Part shown: piece after piece, positions 22,989-35,395 of the stretch | Numbering within the stretch: position 1 is the stretch's first letter | Layout: the number at the start of each line of letters is the position of its first letter | From: Onchocerca lupi | Lineage: Eukaryota > Nematoda > Chromadorea > Rhabditida > Onchocercidae | Assembly: GCA_028564675.1 (NCBI GenBank) | Contig: JAOVVO010000110.1 | Coordinates: 94,221-158,220 of the forward strand | Reading direction: 5' to 3' | Length of the DNA stretch: 64,000 nt | Position numbers and translations under genes: made by a program | The notes under the pieces: generated by a model | Told to the model about the DNA's origin: nothing | Databases searched by the model: none | Seen by the model: the letters and a program-made list of their open reading frames with translations, nothing else

Positions 22989-23600
22989 TTGCAAAAAAAA
23001 GCCATCTATATCATGATGAAATTCCGATTTTTGGTAGTAAGGATATTATCCATGTTTGTAGTGAAGACTGATAATCGAGACAAGCTATGGAAAAATTTGA
23101 AAAGTGGAATGAAAGTTTTATTTTTAACTGTTTACATGCTAGACAGACCACGCAAAAGTATTCATCCATTACTGTGTATTGTTCATTCAAGCAAAAATAC
23201 TGCCTTTATAGATTGAAACAATCTGAACTGGAGTAACTGCCAGAAAATTGCGATTCATATTGCAGCGACTATTTGCAAGAAATCAAAGAACAGTGAAAAT
23301 TTGTTTAAGTAATCAATCCAGTGATTTTGTATCTATTAACTGAAACGAAGCTAATCGATCTCTCATAATTTGTCTATTTGATGCAATAGTAAGCACTCTT
23401 TAATATGGAATGAGTATTGTTCAAAAAATTTCTTCATAAGTGATGGAGTGCTATAATAATTATTTTAACATATTACAAATACCATTCATATTTTTTTTTT
23501 GTTTGATTCGCAACAAACTCGTTTGCAGTGAAATATTCGATGGCGTAAAGCTAGCAACGCTCTATTGATCTGCCAATGCAACAAGTTCAGTGTTCTAAGA
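22989..23600 (+). pseudogene. Broken, inverted member of the clustered family (copy 3)
   Basis: The plus strand matches the minus-strand copy 2. ILSMFVVKTDNRDKLWKNLK at about 23040-23105 corresponds to EVSTFVVKTENETELREQF. The next exon region at 23211-23310 keeps the acceptor TATAG and the start IETI. It then has TGA and a one-base deletion where copy 2 has ISKWNNY. The last exon region at 23530-23600 reads SEIFDGVKLATLY followed by a TGA. At least three lesions are visible, so the copy is dead. It forms one arm of an inverted duplication with 17.6-19.2 kb. Confidence 0.65.
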
Positions 23601-23859
23601 ATGAAGGCAGCATAATATTAATAATTTAATAAATGATTCCATTACTTTTGAATTCACTCACCAAATAAAGGCAATGAAATTAAGCATTTGCAACTGTGTC
23701 TGATTGTAAGGTTTATAAAGATATCTGACTGGATTTCGATTCTTCGGTATTGTTGCATGCATTAAAATTTTGGGAAGATCAAAACATCAATTTCCGGGAT
23801 AATATTCGAAATAACTAGAATCAAAAATTCAGTGTGGTATTTATGCAATGTCGCATACG

Positions 23860-24070
23860 ATAACAGCATCACTATTAAGCAGAATTTTGTGGTGAATTAT
23901 TTTTTGCTATAAAATGAAACGCGAATTGCGCATCGGAAACTAATTTCAAAATGATTAAAACGAAAATCCCAACAAAGAAATAACAGTAGCATTGATGAGG
24001 GATCATTAAATAAAACATTTTCGTGCGACGGTGTTTCTAAATTACTCTACTCACTCTTTTTGACGTGAGA
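23860..24070 (+). pseudogene. Inverted, broken copy of the 17.6 kb exon fragment
   Basis: Shared bases include GGTGAATTATTTTTTGCTAT, AAAATGAAACGCGAATTGCG and CGGTGTTTCTAAATTACTC, matching the reverse complement of 17600-17790 with many point changes and small indels. The frame that is open at 17.6 kb has a stop here right after VMNYFLL-like sequence. It extends the inverted duplication that includes copy 3. Confidence 0.6.
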
Positions 24071-24164
24071 AACGAAGCATTCAATCATAATTACAATTAC
24101 ATGTGGTGTTACATGAATAAAAACATGCACTTTTTCGCATTTAACAGTACTTCTGTATAAATCT

Positions 24165-24357
24165 TCGGAAGTTCTTCATCGATTGCTTTGAAATTTTGAA
24201 ACAATGTTTTATTTGAATAAACGCATATTTTGATATAGATAAGGCAAATGTTTAAAACTTTCGGAGATTTGAAATTTTGAGTAAAAGAACATGTACATTT
24301 TTATTTAAATAGACTAGCCGCAGGCGACCACGCGTTGATGTGGCGGGTCCCGCTAGT
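24165..24357 (+). mobile_element. Helitron 3' end fragment
   Basis: The segment contains the family string ACTTTCGGAGATTTGAAATT, then TTTTATTTAAATAGACTAG, then a GC-rich hairpin ending GGGTCCCGCTAGT. This order (subterminal AT stretch, hairpin, CTAGT) is the same as at 7309 and 63876. No coding sequence remains. It is probably a solo end or a very short non-autonomous copy. Confidence 0.75.
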
Positions 24358-25729
24358 TTTAAATAAGAATGAATAAGGAATTAAAGAATTTCTGTTCCAT
24401 TCGAGTTAATTAGAAGCAGGGAATTTAGATGGCAGCATTAATATTACATTGATCAAAATTTATATCAGCAAGCAAACTACCTCCAAAAAATTTTTTTTAA
24501 AATCAGAAAGCGAAACCAAAAATAAGTTTTGAAATCGCTATGTATTGGAATAGCTTGCCAGTAACATTTGTGAAATAAGTGATGAAACAACAAAATGGAC
24601 GTAATTCTTTGGAAATTTATGAAAATTACGCTTATACAAGTGTATTGTCAATAATCCATCTATTGCTCATGATTAAAATGATTATTTATTGTAAATCGGA
24701 TTGCAAAGTTTTGTGATTAACAACATGTTTATTAGGATTTTATAATTTTGTGTTTGTATTTCTTTCCCTGTTACATCGGCGAGCATAAGGAGAAAACTAA
24801 ATAAATAGAATAATAATGAATCCATTAAAAAACTACTTTGAATTGGTAAATTTAAAAAAGTATATGTATAATTATGCTCAATTGATATTAAAAGAAGCGA
24901 GCGAAGAATATACGTTCATTCATCGGGCTGATATTTTGAAAATAGATATTGAAAAAATTTGATCATAGGCCAAAATTGAACATGTTGCTTGAAAAGAGGA
25001 TAGGTTTCTGATTTTAATGAAGCTTTGACAATCTGTGCTTCAATATTTCTCCCTGCTTATTTATAAAGTTCATTTGTGAAGTTCTATATAAAATTCATTT
25101 ATTTTTACAAAGCATGGAAAATACCATTGGCATTCTTCCGTAAAAATAGGCCTACATAAAACACTGAAGATTCATAAAATTAGTTAGCCCGCGAAAAATA
25201 GAAATTATCTGAAAATGATGACTTTGACGTTCCTTCGAATCATGCAGTCATCCTGTTTTTGTAAATTTTTCCGTGAAATATTACATCATCAAGGCCATGT
25301 TCATTCGGTTGTATTCATTACTGCTAACGTTTCAGATAGAAATCCAGAATTGTTGGAAAAATCCGAAAATCATAAATATTATAAAACGGAGTGGTAAAGT
25401 TCAAGAAGTGAGTAATTTCAAATGGATAACAAGTCGGCAAACATATTTCCCTCCAAAGCACGAAACCAAGGGATAAATTTGTTTCCTGCCAAAATGATAG
25501 ACATGATTGTCGCCAAGATGTTAGCATTAAAAAGAAAATAAGGCAAAGTCGACCAATCAGGGGGGATAAATTGAAGATCAGGGAAGAAGGAGGAGTCCTG
25601 GAAGGATATAGAAGGATCAAACTTTGAAGAAGAATCATTCGGGTGTAAAAATTCTTGGCTACACATCTCAGCTTTTAAAACAACCTGCATTTCTACAACA
25701 GATCAACAGTTTTTAGATAATCAATCGAC

Positions 25730-25960
25730 AATCATAGATCAATATTCTGCTCTATTAACGAAAAGGGAAGAATAATCCTGTGATCAGTTATTTTGGATAT
25801 TCTTCGATTATTTGTATTATACAGGAAGAACTCTTCCACCTAACAATAAAATCCTTTTTCAACAAAGAGTCGTTCGTGTCACAAAAAAACAACTTTCTCG
25901 ACAAGAATATCTTTGTGTCCCATTCGATTCCCAATTCTGAACCAAAATTTCAATCATACG
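25730..25960 (+). mobile_element. Internal Helitron remnant
   Basis: The string GGATATTCTTCGATTATTTG and the following GAAGAACTCTTCCACC, AACAATAAAATCC and TTTCAACAAAGAGTCG run parallel to 6915-7020 and 63390-63480, which lie between helicase remnant and 3' end in the two larger Helitron copies. Neither end is preserved here. Confidence 0.55.
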
Positions 25961-26953
25961 AGCAATAATGTAAACTGTAATCCTTGATATGCGTGATGAA
26001 TTAACGAACACTTTTAAGATTATCGTGATGATGCCCATTGAAAACAGTGGACAAAAGTTAATATTTAAAATATTATCAATCTTCAATTTAAAATATAATC
26101 ATACTGTTTGTGATTTTGATAGAATCATTTTTTCCTTTTGCCTTAAATTTAAAAAGAACATTAACACTTGTCTCTTTCGAATTTTTCTTTTTCACATTGC
26201 ATATATTTTTCCTTTTTTTATATTCTTCCAAATTTTCAGCCAAATGTGAAAGTTTGAATAATTATTTTCGTTTTTTAAGAGCAATATCTCGATGAAATTT
26301 TACTTCGTTAAATGATCATCTAATCTGATTGTGGATGAGATATATTTTAAAATTAATAGATAAATTTATTTTAATTTAAAAAATTTAGAAAAAAAAATCT
26401 GGTATTTATGACTTTATTGAGAATATTTAGATAGTAGTATACAATAGCAAGAAAGATGGGGTTACCAGCGAAAAAAGAAAAAAGAACAATGCGGTTTTCA
26501 TATGGATTAGAATACACCGATTCAGAAAAATGATAATGTAACCGACAAATTTTTACATTTCTTTAATACTTTTTCACCGACAAAAACAAATATGAAAGAA
26601 GAAAAACTTGCGATCAATGCAGAAAAAAGCGTAATTTATAAAAAAGCAATCAGAATAACATTAGCAAATAAATGTTATAATTGATTCTAAGCTTAAATTA
26701 TGGCATAAACCGGTGGGAATAAATTCGATAGAAAAAAGAACATTGAATAGGTCATATATGATGACATAATAAACCGAAATATAATAATAAAATGCTTTAG
26801 ACTGTTTAAATATAAAATAATAATGATAGTACTATTTTTCGCAAAATTCAATCAGAAAATCCTAATGCAGCGAGTAACAACTATGTGATAAAATCAAAAA
26901 ATGAAAAAAGAATGGTATTTTTTTGATATATGGCAAGAACGCACAATTTGGAC

Positions 26954-27000
26954 CATCCCTTTTATCAAACTTTTTTTAAAAAAAGTTGATAAAAGGGATG
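26954..27000. repeat. 47-base near-perfect palindrome
   Basis: CATCCCTTTTATCAAACTTT and four more T's are followed at once by the complement AAAAAAAGTTGATAAAAGGG ending ATG. The arms are 23-24 bases with a single-base bulge and no spacer. It could form a cruciform. It is not followed by features of a known transposon end. Confidence 0.85.
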
Positions 27001-27497
27001 ACTTCCCCAAAATATTTTCAATATTTGATATTGATTCTCGGTCATTAATAGATTTGTCTACTGTAGGAAGTCGGCATTTGGCACGGTAATCCGATGGTCA
27101 TGTGAAGATTTTAATAGCAAATATTGTAACCCCAATAACAGCAATGTTACATAAGTTTGATTAAAACTGATTGAAATAGATAAAGAAACGAATTCGAAGA
27201 GAGGTAGACACGGTAGCTGAAAACAGCCGGTGCATTCTCAGTCTGCACTGCACAATTTTTTTTTTTTTTTATTTTTTTTTTTTATTTAGAAGTTTTAGTG
27301 AGGAAATTTTTTCTAAATTTGTATATCAGAAATTCCAGTTTTTAAAAAAACTCAGGTAACTTTCGAAGCAACAATTATTTGGTAATCTTGACGTTGATTA
27401 CCATATTTTGATGGAAAATTTCACAATTTTTCTTATTTTCATATCTCATTTAGTGGAAGCCGAACTGACGATCCATACTGAATTGAGATAATTTAAT

Positions 27498-27818
27498 GTG
27501 AATTTTAATTTGAATATTAAGTTCTTTGGGAATAGGAAAATCAAGGATAATAGCTATAAATCAGTTAAAAAAAAAATGAAACTTGGGAAAAAAAAAGACA
27601 AACAAATAAATGAAATAAAAAAAGAAAGTTTGGCATTTAAAATGCCCAGATATAGTTGTAGTGCGTGCAGACAGAGAATGATCCAGAAAGATTACACGAC
27701 ATTTAAACAGATGTGGATGAACGAGTATCAAACAATCTGTAAAGATAAAAATTTTTCACCACAAACGACTGTCCTAGTTTGTATCCATGCATTATATTTT
27801 AATAAAATCGATACCTAA
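27498..27818 (+). CDS. Small lysine-rich open frame with a C-x2-C motif, unknown
   Basis: An uninterrupted 106-codon frame on the plus strand. The first 50 residues are Lys/Asn-rich and low complexity. The second half (MPRYSCSACRQRMIQKDYTT, then MWMNEYQTICKDKNFSP) is more protein-like, with CSAC and two further cysteines that might bind zinc. A poly-T run sits about 230 bases upstream. It may be a gene starting at the internal methionine at 27642, a single exon of a longer gene, or chance. I do not recognise it. Confidence 0.3.
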   Translation: MNFNLNIKFFGNRKIKDNSYKSVKKKMKLGKKKDKQINEIKKESLAFKMPRYSCSACRQRMIQKDYTTFKQMWMNEYQTICKDKNFSPQTTVLVCIHALYFNKIDT

Positions 27819-28406
27819 TTGCTTTCTGTTCCGTCGCCACCATTTATAACATCTTTCTGAGCTGAAATTACTTCATGATTCATTTGGTTGCTTATTTCCA
27901 GCACTTCCGCTTATCTATTCAAATTATTTGCTACTGAATGAAATTATTAATTTCTTGTCATGGAGAAGTAACTATTTAATTCATTTCTAAGCAATAAATA
28001 ATAAAGGAAGTTATAAGGGATAAAATAAAATTAAAATTAGAAATAAAAATAAGAAAGAATTTAATGGTTTGATAGCAAAAGCTAGGTAAAAATTTGTGCT
28101 GTAATTTCTTTGAAACCAATAAAAACTTCGAAAAAGAAACCACACTTCCAATAATAGCATCAAAGTCTTGAGAAAAAGTAATTTCTAGTGGATCATATAT
28201 ATCTTATTAAAAACGAGATTGGTAACTAAGAGAGATTACGAACATCTGTTTAAGTGGGCAATGCTAAAGAAAAAAAAAAAACTTATTCAGAATGATAAAA
28301 GCTTAGTATTGGTAGGCATTTCAATATCGGAATAAATCATTTCAGAAATGTGTGATATTTATAGTATTCGATAAGTACAGAATTCCTTCTAACAACGTTT
28401 AGTCTA

Positions 28407-31400
28407 TTAAAAATTGATGAAGAAAAAAAAGAAATGATTTCGAAACTTCAAACCTTGACCAAGTTCCCTGAGCAATGTGCTCATATTGTTTGTTATATCA
28501 TCAGCTGCATGAAGAAGATCACCCTGTAACTGAGCAGCAGGTACTGAACTGGCCCTCTGCATTGCGCGATCCCGAAATGCGGTTGAAACACGGCTTCCAA
28601 TACCGATTAATGATTCCGGTATAGCACCCATACTTCCACCTTTCGACTGCTACAAAAAAGAGAAGAGGAATTAATCATACTTCAAGAAAAGATCAACTTT
28701 TGTTGCGAATAGATTTTTTTTTTAAAAAAAAGGGATGAATGATAGCCTTGTCACAATATTCCAATCTATTAGGAAAATTATTGGTATGTCTCGGATAAGA
28801 TATTTTAAATCTCCATCTTGGAAGAGAATTTTTCCTATTCCTGGAATTAATTTCTATCCCCTGATAAGGTTGTCTTTGATGAATATAACTATGCAGCGAA
28901 AGAAAATGTGAATCATAACTTTTTAAGAGATAGTCTTTAAGTGGATCTAAATTCAAAAAATTTTTGAAATTGTTACACTTCTACTTCTTGTTTTTTAATA
29001 TCTTTATATATCTTCGAATTTATCGAATGCTTCTAAATTTAAGTAATTTTCTAAAAAGTTTTACAATAAAACTCCATAGTAACCTACTTCAATCTATATA
29101 AATTAAAGCATAAGTTATACGAAGACAAATATCTTACGTTTAGTTCTAACATAAGCACTTCTAATTGTTGCATTAGTTGTCTTCGTGTCTGTTGCATAAC
29201 ACGCATTTTTTCCTCAAGCTGAGCTTTTCGTTCACGTAAACCATTCAACTGTTCATCTGTATTTTCCAATTCCTAGAAAAAATAAAATCAGTATGTTTAA
29301 AATTGTATATAAGTCTTGAAATAAATGGTAGCATTAAAAAAAAAGGAAAGAATTACATTTAAACAGTCGAAAAAACCCACTTTTTTATGTTTCTGATCAA
29401 TAAGTTAAAAAAGAAAAAAGGAAATACAAAATAAATAATCTATTTTTATTATCCACTAATCTTTGCAATTTTTATTTCATATATGAGAAAAAGTATTACT
29501 TGTTGCTGTTTCAACATTTCCATTTCACGCATCATTTCACCATTTTCTTCTTCAAGTCGTGTAATTAATGTTTTTTCATTAAGATTTTCATCCATGCTAG
29601 TTGTTCGATCTTTCGGCAAAACGAATGGATACTTAAATATATTATTTTTTCAAGCTATATATATTAATTAAAGAAGTTAAACACTTTCCGAATTAAAAAA
29701 ATTCCAAAAAAAAAAGATGAATATTTGATTTTTTTTTTTTAAATTAGGGCGACGCAATTAATGGTATTATTTATGATATCTTTAGAAGTTTGATTTATTA
29801 AGGATATTAATCGTTGAATGAATTACATTCCTGGTAATCACCTGTGTTCGGCCGGAAAGTTTGGCCGAATATCGTGCGATCAATTTATGCTCATCATCCA
29901 TAGCAGAACCGTTAGTTACCGGGAATTGTCCGGGCAAAATTTGACTTGTCCAATCTTTCAAATCTTCCGAAAACCGTCTTCTAGATGCTGGCGTTATTGG
30001 CACAATGTTGGCGAGATCGAGAGGTCGTTCTGGCCGTTCTGGGAATATTGGATGTGTGGAACGATTAGGCAATGGTACACAACGCAATGATTTGTGTATG
30101 GAATGAGCTAACTGTTTGCCCGGTGATTTCTGCAAAAAATTTATTCTCAATTCACATAATATATTGCTTGAAATGAAAAAATAAAATATTCGTCCTGAAA
30201 AAAAAAAAAATACCTTCTAAGCGACCCAATGACCAGCTTTAAAAATCTCCTTAATTTTCATTACTAGGTAATTAATTCTTCTTTTGATATTAAATTTTCG
30301 ATTCATCTTAGATTTGATTAAATCCGATTCCACTGCAATTCGATGCTAATTTCTATTCTGTTTGACACGATATTCGTTTCTATAGATACAAGTGAGAAAT
30401 TTATTCTTGCTCTAAGATTTAAAAAAAAAGGAAAAAAAAATGGCATTTCGAAATATAAAGTAAGAATTAATAATTTTCAATATTATTCACCATCAAGTGA
30501 AATTTATAATGGTGTTTTAACTAAATCTAATATAAAAATCTCAAAATATGCCATATTTCAGAAAAAATTCCTTTTTTAGACCATTCTGTAGAAAATTGCT
30601 TCGATTCAAAAAATTATACTAATTTTAACAATCAACTTAAAGAGTAAAATCTGGTTGATTCTTATCATTAATAAATTCTTATTTCATATATCGATAATCT
30701 ATATACAACTGGAAATTTACTCACATAACTAGAATATTCCTTCATTTCATGCTCGTTGGAATGCCCTGAACTTGTCCGTCCACGCCAGAAACACTGCGCA
30801 CATAACTGATAATTCGTGCAACGTTGACATTTATAACGAAAACCGGTGAATGATCGAACCTAAATAAAAATAAAAAATAATTCTACATATTAGTTTTTAA
30901 AACACAAGTATCATCTGGTACAAGCAATTCTCAGCGACTAATCTATTGATTTAATTATTGAATTAATCCAAAAGTTCGATTAAAAATTACTTAAATGCTT
31001 AAATTACTTAACATAAAATTACTTAAATTACTTAAAATTACTTAAATTGTACAGCAATTCATTAAACTGAAAATGAAAAATAAAAATTAAAAGACAATGG
31101 GATTTTCTCTTATACCACTTTCCTTTCTTTTTTCTCTTTTCATTTAAGCATACTTAAATTAAAACATAAAAAAATTTTGAATTAACCGACCAAACTATCA
31201 ACCATTAATCCACCAAAGCTGAATCTAATTAGCCCTCTAAAACCCTAATTTTTAGAATTTGTCAAACAACAAGATGATTCTTGAATGTGAACGAAAGATT
31301 TTACCTGACAAGCATCACACACAACTGGATGATAAACATTCTCAACACTTGCTATCCTGTGGAGTAGTGGTAACCACATCAAACATGGTGGACAAGGATC

Positions 31401-34400
31401 GGCTAACATAACGTCCAGAAATGCATTCAAATTTACCTGTTGGTCCTGAAAATAAGAATGCTGAGTTAATTCAAATTATTACTCTTGCATATGTCGATAT
31501 TTCGACCAGAAATTAGAAAGTTACTAATAATAGAAATATATTTAGAATTATCTTATTTCTACATTCATTACGTGGAGTTTTCTGATATTGATTTAACCTA
31601 CATGCCAAATACAAGCATTTTTGAAAATGATCTTACAATATAACAATCGTCACTCGGTTATCAGTGATAATTCGACCGCCTCGATTTTATCCTACTTTAA
31701 ATTCCCAAAAAATATTTCGTGAGATATTTGTTAGTATTTGTTATTCAATCACAATTTTCCTCGAATAACTTTGTCCAAGTTCGATTCCATGGGACATGTA
31801 TAATATTTTTTGGTCAAGTTTTCCCATATAAATTATTTATTTCAAACTTTTTATAGTTTTCATCTAAAATAAAATATAAACCAATAAACAAACCTTCTGG
31901 AAACATTGTTCCAATGCTGTTTCTGTATAACCAAATGTTGGACCTTCAAAAACAGCCGTAGCAAGAGCTAGTACTTGTTGTAAATAATCGCTAAATTTAT
32001 CCCATTCCATTGTACCGCTGCTATTGGATACTTGAGAAAATGCGTCTGAAAAACTAATCATTTTGCAAGTGACTGTTAAGAACAAAATTATAAACTATAA
32101 ATAATAAAAAATATAAATAAATTAAAACATATAAGGAAATTCATTACTTTTCTCTCATAAGCGAAAATTTAAACCGCATTAACTTTCATCATTTTTTGTG
32201 CTTCTAAAATTTGAGGTTAACAAATCAAACAAGTTCTAGACTTCACATCTTGCTTCAAATTCACAACCTCAACTAAAAAATCACTATTGAAATTCAACTC
32301 TAAAATTTTTAAAACTTTAACCCCACTTTGTTCTAGCTAATCTCTACTTTACTTTTCGTAAAATATTTAGCAACTATGTACTTATGACTGAAATATTAAA
32401 ACCTATGAAAATATCCAGTAATCTTTTATTCGTCACTTTACACAAAAGCCCTGCCCACTGATGTTAGAGAAAAAAAAAAAAAAAAAAACGACCTGTCCAT
32501 ATTATGAATACTAAAAAAAGTAAGGAAGAAACTTTCCAGCGGTCGGAAAAAATGAAATATGAAACTTCTTGAATATCTTGAAGTACAATGGAATTGTGAA
32601 ATGAAATGGAATTTGACAAATCAAGCTTCAATCTTGAATCAACATCGCAAAAAAAGTTCGAAAGAATAATTCTTCTACTTACATCGTAATTTGTCCATTA
32701 GTTTACCGGTACATAATGTCGCAAGAGCTATTTTGATAGCAAAAACCGTTAAACGACCAGTTTGCTGTCTAAAATGCAACTCTTTATATAAGGAAAAAAA
32801 AAATCACGAATACTGGGAAATGTTCTAGCTATTAAAGCTTCACTAAATTAATTTTTTCTAGAATCACTAATAAAGTGAGTTTTTCTTTTTTTTTTAAAAT
32901 ATGCACAGATGTAGTGATTTTGAATATTAGTTCAAAAACTAAGGATATAATAGCCCATAAAAATAAATAATATGGAGGGTTTTTCCTAAATTCAACTCAA
33001 GTATTTCTTTTATTATCACATAGTCATCATTATTAACAAATACAACCTGTCATACGCACCGACGAGGAAGCTAAGCAGAAGTGAAATGGATTTATCGGTA
33101 TCGATGTGTTGCGCAATGGGTAAACGCTTGTTTAAATTATGAAATATTGTTGCAAGCAATAATTCCAATCTTGAGATCTTCACCTGTAATAAATAATTCT
33201 TTAGATTACACAAATCTAAAATAAAAAAGAACTGAAGAAAATTAGTAAAAAGAACTTATTATATGCAAAATTTTCAATTGAAAAGCACTATTAAGAGAAG
33301 TTTTGATTTAATCTATTTGAAAACATTTTATAATTTAATCGAAAAATTTGGTAAAAAATCCTTTCCAAAATTTAATTAAAAAGTTATTTTTTCATTGTTT
33401 TAAGATAAGTAAAACCCATTTATAACTAAAACATTTCAAAGTTTCTTCCGCTCTGTTTGTTAAAAATACCTCATCGACTCTTAACTTATCTACCTAGTAG
33501 TGAGGTTTCCAATCTACAATATAGAAAATCTAGTAAAAGAATTCAAAAACAATGCTTGATCTGCCGCAATAAATATCCCATTGATTTTAAAATCTCGTTA
33601 TTAATTACTCTATCTCTAAAACTCAAACTGAAATATCTAACAGGCCGAACAAGAGTGATGACATGCATAATAATAGTGGATTTATAGCAATCGTCGCTAT
33701 TTTTTTTCATCTCACATTACTGAGTATTTTTTTCTTTGCTTGTTTTCAAAAAAAAAAATTTCAATGATTTCGAAAATTTTGGACTGGAATTAGGATAGAA
33801 AGATACTAAACCCATACGGTCCAAAATTCTGGTGGTTAAGCAAACCATATGTTCAATAATAAGAGCAACATCTCCACTAGAAGAATTGAAAGCAGTAACC
33901 TGTGAAGTAATTGGAAGTGCATTTAAACCATTTTCACGGAACGATTCAATCATATTCCATATATCCACTAGATGTACTGCAAAGAAAAATATTTTAAACA
34001 AATATAAAAAACAGAAAAAAAAAAAGAAAAAGAGAGGAAAGATTAGAGAGTTGAAGAAAATACGTGAAATCTTTAGATCTCTTAGAAGAGATAATAATAT
34101 ATAAGCTAAAAAGCACATCAAATAATTGATCAATGATATGTTCACCAATAAAAATAAATAAAAAAAATAAATACTAAGGGTGCTGAACTTCTTCGACCAT
34201 AACATCGAATATCAATATAATAAAAATGCAAACAAATGAAACAAAAAAAAAGTTTCTTATTGTAGATTAATATATATTATTTTATTCTAATTATCTTTCT
34301 ATCATTATATCATGATAGAAAAGAGATATTTGGATGTTCTATTCTATAGTTTTTTTTTCCAGTTTTTCAACCGAAGTCCCACATTTAAATTCTGGCAATA

Positions 34401-35395
34401 CTAATCGAACTTCCGATATTTTAAACTCGCTTACAAGAAATATATACACGCTAATTATGTTTAATAGATCATTAATAGAGAAAAAAAAAACCTCATTTTG
34501 TTTATATTGTTGAAATCTCAATATGAGACTTCTTTCATTTTTTATCTACCTATCAGGAAAATTCGATTGAAACATGCAAGAAACTAAATAAATGACGAAT
34601 TTATGACGAAATTATACTGAAGGATTGCGATCTAAAGTAATAATAATTATTCCAATTTTACAGCAAAACATACCATTAGTCTTCTTTTGGACAAAGCGTA
34701 ATTTGCATGCACATCTGTACGTTGCAAAACGGATCGAATCGAAATCTTGCAATCCTAGAATTAAAGAAGATAATAATATCAATCTTTAATAAGTTAAACA
34801 TGCTGTTACCTCTAACAAAAGATAATATTTGACAGTATTCTTTGGAATAAATGTATCAACGTTCAACTGGATAAAATTATCCCAATGTTAAATTCTTTAA
34901 AATTTTTATTTAAATAATATGATATTAGAAATTAAACTAAGGTAATTAATCATATACCTAAGGTGATTAATATTTGCTTAATATTTTTATTTTATATAAA
35001 AGAGCATCAAATTTGTCATCTTAATTGCACTATTATTAAATATTATTTCACTTAAATAATAACAATTTCTAAAATATTAAATGAATGAATCAAATGATAA
35101 AGTTATTATTCGTTTTTTCGATTCAATTTCTTTTAAAGCTCTGAACAATATTTAGGTATATTCCGTAAGTAAATCTACTTATTCTATCATCATGAATCTA
35201 CTCATATTATTAGTTTTTTTTCTAAAAGTATAGTTCATGTTACAATCTCATATCAACATTTCACATCACGTTATTTCGACATATAAACGTAAATTAAAAG
35301 AAAAACTAATTAAATGAAAATAAAAACTCACGCATTTCATCAATTAACATTTGCAATTCGATAACGATTGCATCGTTAACTGTTGACGCATCCAT
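28407..35395 (-). CDS. dyb-1: Dystrobrevin (dystrophin-associated cytoplasmic protein)
   Basis: Twelve phase-consistent minus-strand exons: 35395-35332, 34754-34674, 33976-33900, 33183-33047, 32768-32683, 32045-31894, 31445-31305, 30859-30725, 30129-29842, 29631-29500, 29272-29138, 28649-28407 (TAA), giving about 556 residues, close to nematode dystrobrevins. Dystrobrevin binds dystrophin and syntrophin at the cytoplasmic face of muscle and neuron membranes. Residues 20-200 form the EF-hand-like region (EMRLQDFDSIR, VHLVDIWNMIESFRENGLN, VFEGPTFGYTE). Residues about 238-285 form the ZZ zinc finger, with CDAC, CQRC, CAQC and GHSNEH all present. DDEHKLIARYSAKLSGR is near 370-386. Residues about 395-476 are the paired coiled coils that bind dystrophin (ERKAQLEEKMRVMQQTRRQL). 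The last exon has AADDITNNMSTLLREL. The final 15 codons after GQ are Phe-rich; an alternative donor at 28453 would mean one more 3' exon that I did not find. Confidence 0.95.

Larger units (their letters stand above)
24358..27497. other. Gene-poor AT-rich stretch
   Basis: No convincing gene is seen. Several open frames of 60-100 codons overlap on both strands at 25.2-26.3 kb, but none shows family-like composition or a usable set of splice sites. The segment 25730-25960 resembles the non-coding 3' part of the Helitron copies, and a long palindrome lies at 26954-27000; both are listed separately. Confidence 0.6.

Noticed and set aside
25418..25690. Overlapping 90-104 codon frames on the minus strand
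   Set aside because: Both frames are open over the same bases, neither has supporting splice sites, and the composition is uneven.
31765..31790. GTTCGATTCC string resembling a tRNA T-loop
   Set aside because: No matching acceptor, D or anticodon stems could be folded around it, and it lies in a dystrobrevin intron.
33717..34205. 162-codon minus-strand open frame
   Set aside because: Only its middle (33900-33976) is a real dystrobrevin exon; the rest is translated intron.
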